Assembly (NCBI GenBank): GCA_001782045.1
Contig: MFNK01000009.1
Span: forward strand, 18,240 to 82,239
Source: Candidatus Levybacteria bacterium RIFCSPHIGHO2_01_FULL_36_15b
GTDB lineage: Bacteria; Patescibacteria; Microgenomatia; Levybacterales; UBA12049
Length of the DNA: 64,000 nucleotides
Reading direction: 5' to 3'
A program made the position numbers and the translations under genes. The notes beneath the pieces are model-generated. The model saw nothing but the letters and a program-made list of their open reading frames with translations. It did no database searches and was not told the DNA's origin. This document shows positions 31,405 through 41,652 of the stretch, piece after piece; the first letter of the stretch is position 1, and every line of letters starts with the position of its first letter.

Positions 31405-34400
31405 TGGCAAAAAAGGGCAGTAGCAAAAACAGTAAGGACGGCATTAGAATTGTGTGGGGCAAAGATTTTTCTTTACTCCCCAATCTTGATTTACTTCAAA
31501 TTCAAAAAAATTCATATCAGTGGTTTTTAGATGAGGGAATTAAGGAAATTCTAAACGAGATTTCTCCAATTGATGACTTTACAGAAAAAAACTGGACACT
31601 TGAACTTAAAGACTATAGATTAGGAAAGGCTTCTACTACTCCCGAGAATGCACTTTTAAAAGGCATCACCTACGACAGTCCCTTATATGTAGAAACCACC
31701 CTCACAAACAAAAAAACAGATGCAAAATATAACCAAGAAGTATTTTTAGGTGATATTCCTCTTATGACAGAAAGAGGCACCTTTATAATTAATGGAATTG
31801 AGCGGGCAGTAGTAAACCAGCTTGTTCGAAGCCCCGGTGTTTTCTTTACTGCAACACCAGATAACGTTACTGGAAAAACCCTTTATATGGCAGAAATAAG
31901 ACCAGTTCACGGAAGCTGGCTAGAATTTACAACTACAAGACATGAAACAATAATGGTAAAAATTGACAGAAGAAGAAAGTTTTTATCGACAACATTTTTA
32001 AGAGCTCTGGGAATGTCTTCTAACGAGGCAATAAAAGAAAGATTTGTACAGACAGAGGCTGATAAAACCCAATTTATAGAAAACACACTTCTTAAAGATG
32101 ATACTGCAACGTCTGACGATGCAGTAATTGAGATTTTCAAAAAGATGCACCCCGGAGAACCGGTAGTCTTAGACAAAGTAAGGGAAAATTTCTTAGGCAC
32201 ATTCTTCAACAATAGAAGGTACGATTTGGGAGTAGTTGGAAGGTATAAGATTAACAAAAAACTCCAAAATATAGAAGGATTTACTCCACCCAGTATTGAG
32301 ACCAAAATTTTGACAACAGAAGATATTATTGGAACACTGTCTTTTCTTATTAAACTAGCTCAGGGACAAGAAGGAATAGATGATATTGATAATTTGGCAA
32401 ATAGAAGAGTCAGATGCGTAGGAGAATTAGTAGCAACGACTGCATTTAGAATTGGTGCCTTAAGATTAGAGCGATCTGTTAAAGAGCGAATGAGCTTAAT
32501 TCAGGCAGATCAGCCAATTTCAATTGGCGGACTTATTAATGCAAGACCAATCATGGCTTCTATTAATGAATTCTTCAGAACCTCGCAGCTTTCTACAATT
32601 TTGGATCAAACAAACCCACTTTCCGAAATTGACAACTTAAACCGCCTAACAGTTATGGGAACCGGCGGAATTTCAAGAGAAAGAGCAGCCTTTTCAATAA
32701 GAGACATAAATGCGTCCCAATACAGCAGAATTTGTCCTATCCGAAGCCCTGAAGGTCCAAACATTGGATTAGTAACCTATCTTGCTTTATTCGCAAAAGT
32801 AAATAAGTACGGATTTTTAGAAGCTCCTTATAGAAAAGTAGTGCAGGAAAAAAGAGGCAAAGAAAAACTTGCTAAAGCAACAAATGAAATAGTTTATTTG
32901 TCAGCAGACGATGAGCGAAATCATTATATTACTCATGCGGGAATGCTTGATCAAAACGGGAAAATTATCGATGAAAGAGTTCCGGCAAGATTTAAGGGTG
33001 AATTTATAGAAACGGATAGAGAAAACATTGAATATGTAGACGTTGTTCCAAGACAAGTTGTAGGAAGCGCAGCTTCTCTTATTCCTTTTGTATCACATGA
33101 TGAAGCGAATAGAGCCTTAATGGGTACACACATGCAGTGTCAGGCAGTGCCACTTCTTAAGCCGGAAAGCCCAATTGTTGGAACCGGAATGGAAAATTCA
33201 ATTTCTCAGATGATGGGAAGGGTAATTTATGCCCCCTACGACGGAATTATAGAATACGCAGATTCCGACAAGGTGACAATCAAAGGAAGAGGATCAAAAG
33301 AAGAAATAACATATTACATCAATTCTTTCAAGAGAACATCTAATGCAACTTCATATAGTCAAAAAACAGTTGTAAAAACAGGTCAGCGAGTTAAAAAAGG
33401 AGATATTTTAGTTGATGGGCCTTCTTCGCAAAATGGAGAACTAGCTCTTGGTCAAAACCTACTTATTGCATATATGTCTTTTGACGGACTTGGATATGAA
33501 GACGGAATAGTTATTTCAGACAGGCTTGTTAAAGAAGATACCTTGTCATCTATTCATATTGAAAAGCATGAAGCAGCAGTTGTTGAAACAAAACTTGGAC
33601 CCGAAGAGACAACAAGAGATATCCCTAATGTTTCGGAAGAGGATTTGGCAAATTTAGATGAAGACGGAATAGTGGTAGTAGGCTCGGAAGTTGAACCGGG
33701 AGATATCTTGGTCGGAAAAATAGCTCCAAAAGGAGAAACAGAACTTTCTGCAGAAGAAAGACTGCTCCGGGCAATATTTGGAGAACAAGCAAGAGAAGTT
33801 AGGGATACATCCCTTAGAATTCCCCATGGCGAACGAGGCACAGTAATAAGCGTTCAGATATTAGATAGAAAAAAGGGAGATGAACTGGAGCCCGGCTGTT
33901 TAAGAAAAATAATTGTTGAAGTAGCACAGCTTCGACACGTTGTAATAGGCGATAAACTTGCAGGTAGACACGGAAATAAAGGAGTTATTTCAAAAATACT
34001 CCCTGAAGTTGATATGCCTCATTTGGCAGATGGTACTCCGGTTGATATTATAATTTCTCCAATTTCGGTACTTGCGCGTATGAATTTAGGACAACTTTTA
34101 GAAGCGCATCTTGGTTGGGCTGCAAAAGAGCTTGGACAAAAAATTGCAATTCCAGCATTCGAAGAAGTAAATGAACAAAAAATTGTTGACGAGCTAAAAA
34201 AAGCAGGACTTCCGGTAACTGGCAAAGCAGTACTTTATGACGGTAGAACTGGAGAGCCTTATGAAAATCCGGCAGTTGTCGGAATTGAGTACATAATGAA
34301 GCTAATCCATATGGTAGAAGATAAAACTCACGCACGATCAACCGGACCATACTCTTTGGTTACGCAGCAGCCTTTAGGAGGAAAAGCTCAAATGGGAGGA

Positions 34401-34829
34401 CAAAGGCTTGGAGAAATGGAAGTTTGGGCACTGGAAGCGCATCGCGCACGCTATACTCTGCAGGAAATGTTGACTATAAAATCAGATGACGTCGTAGGAA
34501 GAGCAAAGGCGTTTGAGGCTATTGTTAAGGGAACAGATATACCTACTCCGAAGGTTCCAGAAAGCTTTAAGGTTTTAATTAAGGAATTAAACGCGCTGGG
34601 ATTAAATGTTGTTCCAATGGGCGCAACGGTTTCGGATCATCCGATTGATGAACCAATTGCGACAACCGAAGAAGCAAAAAAAGCTGCAGCAGAAGAGGCA
34701 GTTGAAGAAGAAGCAAAAGAGCTAAAAGAAGAATTAGGGGGAGAAGATACTTTAGGAAAGGGAGAAGAGTCTTCCGCTCAGGGTATGGATGTAGCAGAAG
34801 CGGAAGGAGAAAGTAAGGCAAATGAATAA
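31404..34829 (+). CDS. rpoB: DNA-directed RNA polymerase subunit beta
   Basis: Beta subunit, 1141 aa, full bacterial core length without large lineage insertions. Recognisable parts include SQLSTILDQTNPLSEIDNL and ISRERAAFSIRDINASQYSR (rifampicin region/fork loop), ICPIRSPEGPNIGL, the active-site stretch GYEDGIVISDRL, and GDKLAGRHGNKGVISKILP near the C-terminus. The Gly/Ala/Glu-rich tail (last 50 residues) is disordered. rpoC begins inside its last codons (8-base overlap). rplJ/rplL, often upstream, are not here. Confidence 0.98.
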   Translation: MAKKGSSKNSKDGIRIVWGKDFSLLPNLDLLQIQKNSYQWFLDEGIKEILNEISPIDDFTEKNWTLELKDYRLGKASTTPENALLKGITYDSPLYVETTLTNKKTDAKYNQEVFLGDIPLMTERGTFIINGIERAVVNQLVRSPGVFFTATPDNVTGKTLYMAEIRPVHGSWLEFTTTRHETIMVKIDRRRKFLSTTFLRALGMSSNEAIKERFVQTEADKTQFIENTLLKDDTATSDDAVIEIFKKMHPGEPVVLDKVRENFLGTFFNNRRYDLGVVGRYKINKKLQNIEGFTPPSIETKILTTEDIIGTLSFLIKLAQGQEGIDDIDNLANRRVRCVGELVATTAFRIGALRLERSVKERMSLIQADQPISIGGLINARPIMASINEFFRTSQLSTILDQTNPLSEIDNLNRLTVMGTGGISRERAAFSIRDINASQYSRICPIRSPEGPNIGLVTYLALFAKVNKYGFLEAPYRKVVQEKRGKEKLAKATNEIVYLSADDERNHYITHAGMLDQNGKIIDERVPARFKGEFIETDRENIEYVDVVPRQVVGSAASLIPFVSHDEANRALMGTHMQCQAVPLLKPESPIVGTGMENSISQMMGRVIYAPYDGIIEYADSDKVTIKGRGSKEEITYYINSFKRTSNATSYSQKTVVKTGQRVKKGDILVDGPSSQNGELALGQNLLIAYMSFDGLGYEDGIVISDRLVKEDTLSSIHIEKHEAAVVETKLGPEETTRDIPNVSEEDLANLDEDGIVVVGSEVEPGDILVGKIAPKGETELSAEERLLRAIFGEQAREVRDTSLRIPHGERGTVISVQILDRKKGDELEPGCLRKIIVEVAQLRHVVIGDKLAGRHGNKGVISKILPEVDMPHLADGTPVDIIISPISVLARMNLGQLLEAHLGWAAKELGQKIAIPAFEEVNEQKIVDELKKAGLPVTGKAVLYDGRTGEPYENPAVVGIEYIMKLIHMVEDKTHARSTGPYSLVTQQPLGGKAQMGGQRLGEMEVWALEAHRARYTLQEMLTIKSDDVVGRAKAFEAIVKGTDIPTPKVPESFKVLIKELNALGLNVVPMGATVSDHPIDEPIATTEEAKKAAAEEAVEEEAKELKEELGGEDTLGKGEESSAQGMDVAEAEGESKANE

Positions 34830-37800
34830 TAATAACTCTAAGAAAAATAAAGACATAACAATTTTGGACTTTAAAGCATTAAAACTTCTTTTGGCGAGTA
34901 AAGAAGATATTATGAATTGGTCTTACGGCGAAGTTACAAAGCCTGAAACCATAAATTATAGAACTTTAAGGCCAGAAAAAGACGGACTTTTTGATGAAAG
35001 AATTTTCGGACCCACAAAAGATTGGGAATGTTACTGCGGAAAATATAAAAGAATAAGAAACAGAGGCATAATTTGCGATAAATGCGGAGTTGAAGTAACT
35101 CTATCCAGAGTAAGAAGAGAGAGAATGGGTCATATTAATCTTGCATCTCCTGTTTCACATGTATGGTTTTTCAAGGGTTCAAGTTCTCCGCTTTCTCTAA
35201 TGCTTGATATGTCTCAAAAGAGCCTGGAAGGCGTTATTTATTATGCGTCTTATCTTGTGACAGATTTGGATGACGAAAAAAAGAAAGAAGCGCTTTCAAC
35301 TCTTTCTAAGGTTATTGAAAAAAGAAAGGAAGAATTAAGACGCGAAATTCTTACTGAAGAAAAAACAATTGGAAAGGAAATTGAAGGTAAAAAGAAAGAA
35401 GCGGTAACGACTAAAGTTAAAGGCGAGCAAAAAGACTTGATAAAAGAAGAATTAGAGTTAAATAAAAGACAAAAAATAGCAAGACTTACCGAGCGAGCAG
35501 ATGCAGAAGCTAAAAAATTAGATGAAATAGAAGATGCGCTTTCTAAACTTCTAAAAAGTCTTAAAGTGGGAAGCGTTTTATCGGAAGATGAGTATTATAA
35601 AATTTTAGAATACGATATACCAATTTTCTTCACTATTAAAACCGGGGCAGAGGGATTAATGGAATTAATTGAAAAAATTGGAATCGCCAACCTTATTTTG
35701 GATCTTCGAGAAGAAACAGCTAAAGCTAAAGGACAAAAATACTTCAAATTGATTAAAAGACTGCGTCTTTTAGAGGCAATGCGAAAAGCAGGAGTTGAGC
35801 CTAAATCAATGATACTTACAACGCTACCTGTTATTCCCCCGGATTTGCGACCCATGGTTCAGCTTGCTGGAGGAAGATTTGCAACATCCGACTTAAACGA
35901 TTTATACAGAAGAGTAATTAACAGAAATAATAGATTAAGACATTTGATGGCACTTGGTGCACCTGAAATAATTTTAAGAAACGAAAAAAGGATGCTTCAG
36001 GAATCTGTAGATTCTTTAATTGATGCTTCTCAGCGTACAACCCAGGTTGTCGCATCGCCTCTTCGATCTCTTTCAGATATGTTAAGAGGAAAACAAGGAA
36101 GATTTAGGCAGAATTTACTCGGAAAAAGAGTTGATTATTCCGGCCGAAGCGTAATAGTAGTAGGTCCAGAACTTAAGCTTTCAGAGTGCGGATTGCCAAA
36201 GGAAATGGCACTTGAAATGTTTAAGCCATTTGTGTTGCGTGAAGTTATTGTAAGAGGATATGCCCCAAACATAAAAAGCGCAAAAAGATTTATAGAAAAA
36301 AGAAGTCCTGAAATATTTGATATTTTGGAAGAAATTACAAAAAATCATCCGGTTTTACTAAATCGTGCTCCAACGCTCCATAAGTTGGGAATTCAGGCAT
36401 TTTATCCTGTTCTTATTGAAGGAAGCGCAATATCGCTGCATCCTTGCGTTTGTAGCGGATATAATGCTGATTTTGACGGTGATCAAATGGCAGTTCATAT
36501 TCCTCTTTCAGTAAAAGCACAGGAAGAAGCGGCAACTCTTATGATGCCAAAGCACAATTTGCTAAAGCCGGCAGACGGAAGCCCTATTACTTTGCCAAAT
36601 AAAGAAATGGCAGTTGGAATTTTCTATCTTACTTCAATAGACGAGTCTTTAAGAGCTGAGGTATTGCAGGGTTTTCACAATATAAATGAAGTTATGCTTG
36701 CAATTTCAATGAGAAAAATAAAAATACGACAGCCAATTTTAGTAAAAATTGATAATGAAGTTGTCGAAACCTCTGCGGGAAGAGTAATGCTTAGCGAAAG
36801 ACTTCCAAAAGAAATAGGATTTATAAACGAACAGGTTAAAGCTTCAGGCATAAAAGCTATTATTACTAAAGCCATTAAAAGCCTATCTCCCGAAGAAGTA
36901 GAAGCTTTAATTGATAATATTAAAGCCTTAGGATTTTATGGTGCAACAATTTCCGGAATCTCCGTTTCCGTATTTGATAACGAAATGGTAGAAGAAAAAG
37001 ACAAATTAATAGCTGAAGCAGAGAAAAAGGTAAGCGGCGTTGAAGATGATTATCAAGCAGGTCTTATTACTAATGATGAGAAGAAAAGACTTTCAAATGA
37101 AATTTGGATTGAAACAACAGAAAAAATTGCAACTTTAACATGGAATAACTTAAAAATAGGAAACGTTATAAGAACCATTATAGATTCTGAAGGAGCAAGA
37201 GCGGGTAAGGAGCAATTAAAACAGTTGTCCGCTATGAGAGGACTTATTCTTGATCCATTAGGTAAAATAGTTGAGCTCCCAATTAAAGGAAACTTTAGAC
37301 AAGGGTTGTCTATTTATGAATATGTCGCATCAGCAAGAGGTAGCCGAAAAGGGTTAACAGATTCTGCTTTAAAAACAGCAAACGCAGGATATTTGACCCG
37401 AAGATTGGTAGATGTATCTCACGATGTAATAGTACGCGGAGAAGACTGCGCAACAACAGAGGGAATTCTGATTGTTCAAAATGAGCCTGGTAGAACAGCT
37501 GAGTTTGCCGATAGAATTCTTGGAAGATTTGCGGCAGAAAAAGTTACTTCCAAAAAAAGCAGAAAAGAATTAATTAAAGCACATGAACTGGTTACAGAAG
37601 AAAAAGTCAAATTGTTATTGTCAGAAGGAATAGAAGAACTTTTAGTGCGTAGTGCAATTACTTGTAAACTTGAATATGGAGTATGCGCAACCTGTTACGG
37701 TTGGGACTTTTCTACAAAAGCAAAAGTAGAGCTTGGAGTACCGGTAGGAGTTATAGCTGCGCAATCAATTGGAGAACCGGGAACGCAGCTTACAATGCGT

Positions 37801-38541
37801 ACAAGATACGTAGCTGGAGCAATAATGCAGGATGTTACCCAAGGTCTCCCAAGAGTAGAAGAGCTTTTTGAAATGAGAACTCCAAAAAGTCTTTCTCCCA
37901 TTGCCGAAATAACAGGAAAAGTGTCAGTTGAGGCCGGCGAGGATGGATACATAGTAAAAGTTAGAAGCGCAAAAGCGAAACCTGCAGAAGAAAAAGAGTA
38001 TTTTATTCCACTTGCTTCTACTTTAACAGTTGAAAATGGACAAGAATTACTTGCCGGTACACAGCTTGCCCAGGGATATCTGGATCCAAAGGAAGTAATA
38101 AAAATTAAGGGTTTAGTAGATGCTCAAAGGTACATAATAACTGAAGCTCAAAAAGTTTATGAGAGTCAGGGAATTGGAATAAATGATAAACATTTTGAGG
38201 TAATACTTCGAAAAATGTCGGACAAAGTAATAATTGAAACCGTTGGGGATACATCTTTAATTCCGGGCGACTTTATTACAAAAACAAGATTTGAGCAAAT
38301 AAATGCAGAGGTTTTATCACAAGGAGGAGAACCAGCTACCGCACGGCAAACCATTCTTGGGATTACAAAGTCGTCTCTTTTCTCAGATTCTTGGCTTTCA
38401 GCTTCTTCATTCCAGGAAACTACAAAAGTATTAACAGAAGCAGCGCTCGAAGGTTCCGAGGACAAATTGGTTGGACTTAAGGAAAACGTAATTATAGGAA
38501 GACTAATTCCCGTTGAAGGAACTATCCCAGATACGGTATAA
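34822..38541 (+). CDS. rpoC: DNA-directed RNA polymerase subunit beta'
   Basis: Beta' subunit, 1239 aa. Key elements are the N-terminal zinc ribbon (CYCGKYKRIRNRGIICDKCG), the catalytic metal motif NADFDGDQMAVH (about residue 548), bridge helix/trigger loop region (GARAGKEQLKQLSAMRGL, then ARGSRKGLTDSALKTANAG) and the second zinc site (CATTEGI to CKLEYGVCATCYG). A lysine/glutamate-rich coiled coil at about 150-245 is longer than usual. It overlaps rpoB by 8 bases, and the rpsL promoter lies in its last codons. Confidence 0.98.
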   Translation: MNNNNSKKNKDITILDFKALKLLLASKEDIMNWSYGEVTKPETINYRTLRPEKDGLFDERIFGPTKDWECYCGKYKRIRNRGIICDKCGVEVTLSRVRRERMGHINLASPVSHVWFFKGSSSPLSLMLDMSQKSLEGVIYYASYLVTDLDDEKKKEALSTLSKVIEKRKEELRREILTEEKTIGKEIEGKKKEAVTTKVKGEQKDLIKEELELNKRQKIARLTERADAEAKKLDEIEDALSKLLKSLKVGSVLSEDEYYKILEYDIPIFFTIKTGAEGLMELIEKIGIANLILDLREETAKAKGQKYFKLIKRLRLLEAMRKAGVEPKSMILTTLPVIPPDLRPMVQLAGGRFATSDLNDLYRRVINRNNRLRHLMALGAPEIILRNEKRMLQESVDSLIDASQRTTQVVASPLRSLSDMLRGKQGRFRQNLLGKRVDYSGRSVIVVGPELKLSECGLPKEMALEMFKPFVLREVIVRGYAPNIKSAKRFIEKRSPEIFDILEEITKNHPVLLNRAPTLHKLGIQAFYPVLIEGSAISLHPCVCSGYNADFDGDQMAVHIPLSVKAQEEAATLMMPKHNLLKPADGSPITLPNKEMAVGIFYLTSIDESLRAEVLQGFHNINEVMLAISMRKIKIRQPILVKIDNEVVETSAGRVMLSERLPKEIGFINEQVKASGIKAIITKAIKSLSPEEVEALIDNIKALGFYGATISGISVSVFDNEMVEEKDKLIAEAEKKVSGVEDDYQAGLITNDEKKRLSNEIWIETTEKIATLTWNNLKIGNVIRTIIDSEGARAGKEQLKQLSAMRGLILDPLGKIVELPIKGNFRQGLSIYEYVASARGSRKGLTDSALKTANAGYLTRRLVDVSHDVIVRGEDCATTEGILIVQNEPGRTAEFADRILGRFAAEKVTSKKSRKELIKAHELVTEEKVKLLLSEGIEELLVRSAITCKLEYGVCATCYGWDFSTKAKVELGVPVGVIAAQSIGEPGTQLTMRTRYVAGAIMQDVTQGLPRVEELFEMRTPKSLSPIAEITGKVSVEAGEDGYIVKVRSAKAKPAEEKEYFIPLASTLTVENGQELLAGTQLAQGYLDPKEVIKIKGLVDAQRYIITEAQKVYESQGIGINDKHFEVILRKMSDKVIIETVGDTSLIPGDFITKTRFEQINAEVLSQGGEPATARQTILGITKSSLFSDSWLSASSFQETTKVLTEAALEGSEDKLVGLKENVIIGRLIPVEGTIPDTV

Positions 38542-38542
38542 T
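38513..38542 (+). promoter_or_regulatory. rpsL operon promoter, leaderless type
   Basis: TTGAAG, 18-base spacer, TATAAT, inside the end of rpoC; the rpsL ATG is 9 bases downstream, so the 5' UTR would be about 2 bases. Confidence 0.75.
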
Positions 38543-38551
38543 ACTTAACCT

Positions 38552-39034
38552 ATGCCTACACTTAGTCAGTTATCTAAAAGAGGAAGACATAAGAAGATTA
38601 AAAAGACAAAATCCGCTGCATTGAGGCGAATTTTTAACGCTAAAGAAAGGCGTTATAAAGATATTGAAGGACCTCAAAAACGCGGTGTTGTAACTTTAGT
38701 TAAAACTATGACTCCAAGAAAGCCTAATTCTGCGCTTAGAAAGGTAGCAAGAGTAAAACTTTCAAATCGCATGGAGGTAACAGCATATATTCAAGGCGTT
38801 GGCCACACTCTTTCGGAACACGGAATAGTCTTGGTAAGAGGCGGAAGGGTAAAAGATTTACCGGGTGTAAGATACCATATAGTTAGAGGTAAGTTTGATT
38901 TAGCAGGAGTTGAAGGAAGAAAATCCAGTAGAAGCAAATACGGAGCAAAAAGAGGCGGAGGCCCGGTAAGAGTTGCAGGAACTCCAACGCCCACAGCTGA
39001 AGCACCGGCACCAGAAGCAGCACCTGCTGCATAA
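38552..39034 (+). CDS. rpsL: 30S ribosomal protein S12
   Basis: S12 lies at the decoding centre. The decoding loops TPRKPNSALRK and GRVKDLPGVRYHIVRG are intact. The protein has 160 residues, about 25 more than usual, because of a C-terminal Pro/Ala/Thr-rich tail (VAGTPTPTAEAPAPEAAPAA). There is also a small insertion in the N-terminal region (ALRRIFNAKERRYKDI). It starts the str operon rpsL-rpsG-fusA. Confidence 0.97.
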   Translation: MPTLSQLSKRGRHKKIKKTKSAALRRIFNAKERRYKDIEGPQKRGVVTLVKTMTPRKPNSALRKVARVKLSNRMEVTAYIQGVGHTLSEHGIVLVRGGRVKDLPGVRYHIVRGKFDLAGVEGRKSSRSKYGAKRGGGPVRVAGTPTPTAEAPAPEAAPAA

Positions 39035-39039
39035 AATTT

Positions 39040-39513
39040 ATGAGACACAAAAAAATAGACAAAAGACAAGTAGATAAAGACTTAACATACGGAAACGCAT
39101 TGGTTACTAAATTTATAAACCGCATAATGCGCGATGGTAAAAAATCTCCTGCAGAAAAATCTTTTTATGGCGCGATGGATATTATAAAGGAAAAAGGTCA
39201 TGATCCTTTGGTTTTGTTTGAAACAGCCCTCCAAAATGTCGGACCGAGAGTAGAGGTAAAATCCAGACGCGTGGGAGGCGCAAATTATCAGGTTCCCTTG
39301 GAAGTAAGAGGAGACAGAAAAAACGCCTTAGCAATAAGGTGGATTGTAGAAGCAGCAAGGGCAAGAGCAAATACGGAATTCCATACTTTTGCAGAAAAGC
39401 TTGCCCAAGAACTTTTAGAAGCTTCTAAAAACGAAGGAGCCGCAGTTAAAAAACGCGATACAGTTCACAGAATGGCCGAAGCAAACCGCGCTTTTTCCCA
39501 CTTTAGGTTCTAA
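39040..39513 (+). CDS. rpsG: 30S ribosomal protein S7
   Basis: S7 (157 aa) nucleates assembly of the 30S head. VKSRRVGGANYQVPLEVR and the DTVHRMAEANRAFSHFRF C-terminus are typical. It starts 6 bases after rpsL. Confidence 0.98.
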   Translation: MRHKKIDKRQVDKDLTYGNALVTKFINRIMRDGKKSPAEKSFYGAMDIIKEKGHDPLVLFETALQNVGPRVEVKSRRVGGANYQVPLEVRGDRKNALAIRWIVEAARARANTEFHTFAEKLAQELLEASKNEGAAVKKRDTVHRMAEANRAFSHFRF

Positions 39514-39552
39514 ATTTTTGTTGAATGAGATAAAATAAAAGTAGGGATTATT

Positions 39553-41652
39553 ATGGCTGAAGATAGATTAAAAACATTAGATAAGGTAAGAAATATTGGC
39601 ATTATTGCCCATATTGACGCGGGAAAAACAACAACCACAGAAAGAATTCTTTTTTACACCGGAAAAACCTACAAAATTGGAGATATCGACGAGGGAAATA
39701 CCCAAATGGACTGGATGGAACAGGAAAAAGAAAGAGGAATTACCATAGTTTCCGCTGCAACAACAGCTTTTTGGAAAGATTACAGAATAAATATTATTGA
39801 TACTCCCGGACACGTTGATTTTACTGCAGAAGTAGAGAGATCTTTAAGGGTTTTGGATGGCGGAATTACAGTTTTGGATGCAGAAGAAGGAGTTCAATCC
39901 CAATCAGAAACCGTTTGGAGACAGGCTGATAAGTATAAAGTGCCAAGGCTATGTTTTGTGAATAAAATGGATAAATTAGGAGCCGATTTTTTAGCAACTA
40001 TAAAATCGATTGAAGACAGACTTGGTGCTAACCCGCTTATTATGGTTTTGCCAATTGGGGTTGAAAGTAGTTTTACAGGAATAGTCCATTTGATGGAACA
40101 AAAAGCATACATTTGGAAAAATGACAACCTCGGCGCGGAATTTGAAGTTACAGATGTGCCGGAAGATATGAAGGCTCAGGTGCAAGAATATAGGCACAAA
40201 TTAGTTGAAAAAATTGCAGAAACCGATGATGCTCTAACTGATAAATATTTGCACGGACAGGAAATTTCAGACGATGAATTAAAAGCGGCTTTGCGGCGTG
40301 CAGTTATTGCTTATAAATTAGTTCCGATATTTGCAGGAAGTTCGCTGCGTAACAAAGGCGTCCAGCCATTACTTGATGCAGTTGTAGATTATCTGCCTTC
40401 TCCTTTGGATGTTGGAGAAATTATCGGAATTAATCCCAAAACTGGTGAGGAAGTAAAAAGAACTCCTCAAGCAGACCAGCCTTTAGCAGGTCTTGCCTTT
40501 AAAATTCAAATTGACCCACACGTCGGAAAACTTACTTATTTTAGAGTTTATAGCGGCAAAGTAGCTGCCGGTTCCTATATTTATAACAGTTCCAAAAATG
40601 AAAATGAAAGAATTGGAAGAATTTTATTAATGCATGCAAATCACAGAGAAGAAATTAAAGAAGCATATGCAGGAGAAATTGTTGCATTAGTTGGGCTTAA
40701 GGATACTATTACCGGAGACACTTTATCAGATGAAAAAGAACCAATAGTTCTGGAAAAAATTTCCTTCCCCGAGCCTGTTATATCACTTGCAATTGAGCCA
40801 AAAACAAAAGCAGATCAGGAAAAATTAGGCCTTGCTCTAAAAAGATTGTCAGAGGAAGATCCGACTTTTTCAATTAAAACAAATCATGAAACAGGGCAGA
40901 CTATAATTTCCGGAATGGGAGAGCTGCAGCTTGAAGTTATGGTAGACAGAATGAAGCGGGAATTCGGAGTTTTGGCAAATGTCGGAGCGCCCCAAGTAGC
41001 ATATAAAGAAACAATAAAGCAAACTGCAGAGGGAGAAGGAAAGTATATAAGGCAATCCGGAGGAAGAGGACAATACGGCCATTGTTTCTTACGGGTTGAA
41101 CCAAAACCAAGAGGCGAAGGGTACGAGTTTATAAATGCAATAAAAGGAGGAGCAATTCCTTCTGAATTTATAATTTCAATCCAAAAAGGTGTAAAAGAAA
41201 CTATGGAAAACGGAATTTTGTTAGGATATCCGCTTGTTGATATGAATGTAACTGTTTATGATGGAAGTTTCCACGAGGTAGATTCATCCGACGTCGCATT
41301 TAAAATTGCAGCTTCACAAGCACTTCAAGCTGCTACACGAAAAGCACAGCTTTCGCTTTTAGAGCCTATTATGAAGGTTGAAGTAACAACGCCGAGCGAG
41401 TTTATGGGAGATGTAATTGGAGATTTGTCATCTAAAAGAGGTCAAATATTAGGAACAGAAGAAAAGGGAAAAGCGACAATTATTAACGCTATGGTACCGC
41501 TCGCCGAGCTTTCAAAATATGAAACGACTCTTCGATCTATGTCTCAGGGAAGAGCCCACTCATATCTTGAGCCAAGCCATTACGAAGAAGTACCCAAAAA
41601 TATAGTTGAAGCAATGCTTGCCAAATCCACATTCACCGGAAGAGTTGAATAG
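39553..41652 (+). CDS. fusA: Elongation factor G
   Basis: Translocation GTPase, 699 aa, full length. G1 is AHIDAGKTTTTERIL, the switch I region ends with ERGITIVSAATT, G3 is DTPGHVDF, and G4 is NKMDKLGADF. Domain IV (GQYGHCFLRVEP, then GYPLVDMNVTVYDGSFHEVD) and domain V (TPSEFMGDVIGDLSSKRGQI) are complete. It is the third gene of the str operon. Its last 20 bases overlap a convergent unknown gene. Confidence 0.98.
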   Translation: MAEDRLKTLDKVRNIGIIAHIDAGKTTTTERILFYTGKTYKIGDIDEGNTQMDWMEQEKERGITIVSAATTAFWKDYRINIIDTPGHVDFTAEVERSLRVLDGGITVLDAEEGVQSQSETVWRQADKYKVPRLCFVNKMDKLGADFLATIKSIEDRLGANPLIMVLPIGVESSFTGIVHLMEQKAYIWKNDNLGAEFEVTDVPEDMKAQVQEYRHKLVEKIAETDDALTDKYLHGQEISDDELKAALRRAVIAYKLVPIFAGSSLRNKGVQPLLDAVVDYLPSPLDVGEIIGINPKTGEEVKRTPQADQPLAGLAFKIQIDPHVGKLTYFRVYSGKVAAGSYIYNSSKNENERIGRILLMHANHREEIKEAYAGEIVALVGLKDTITGDTLSDEKEPIVLEKISFPEPVISLAIEPKTKADQEKLGLALKRLSEEDPTFSIKTNHETGQTIISGMGELQLEVMVDRMKREFGVLANVGAPQVAYKETIKQTAEGEGKYIRQSGGRGQYGHCFLRVEPKPRGEGYEFINAIKGGAIPSEFIISIQKGVKETMENGILLGYPLVDMNVTVYDGSFHEVDSSDVAFKIAASQALQAATRKAQLSLLEPIMKVEVTTPSEFMGDVIGDLSSKRGQILGTEEKGKATIINAMVPLAELSKYETTLRSMSQGRAHSYLEPSHYEEVPKNIVEAMLAKSTFTGRVE

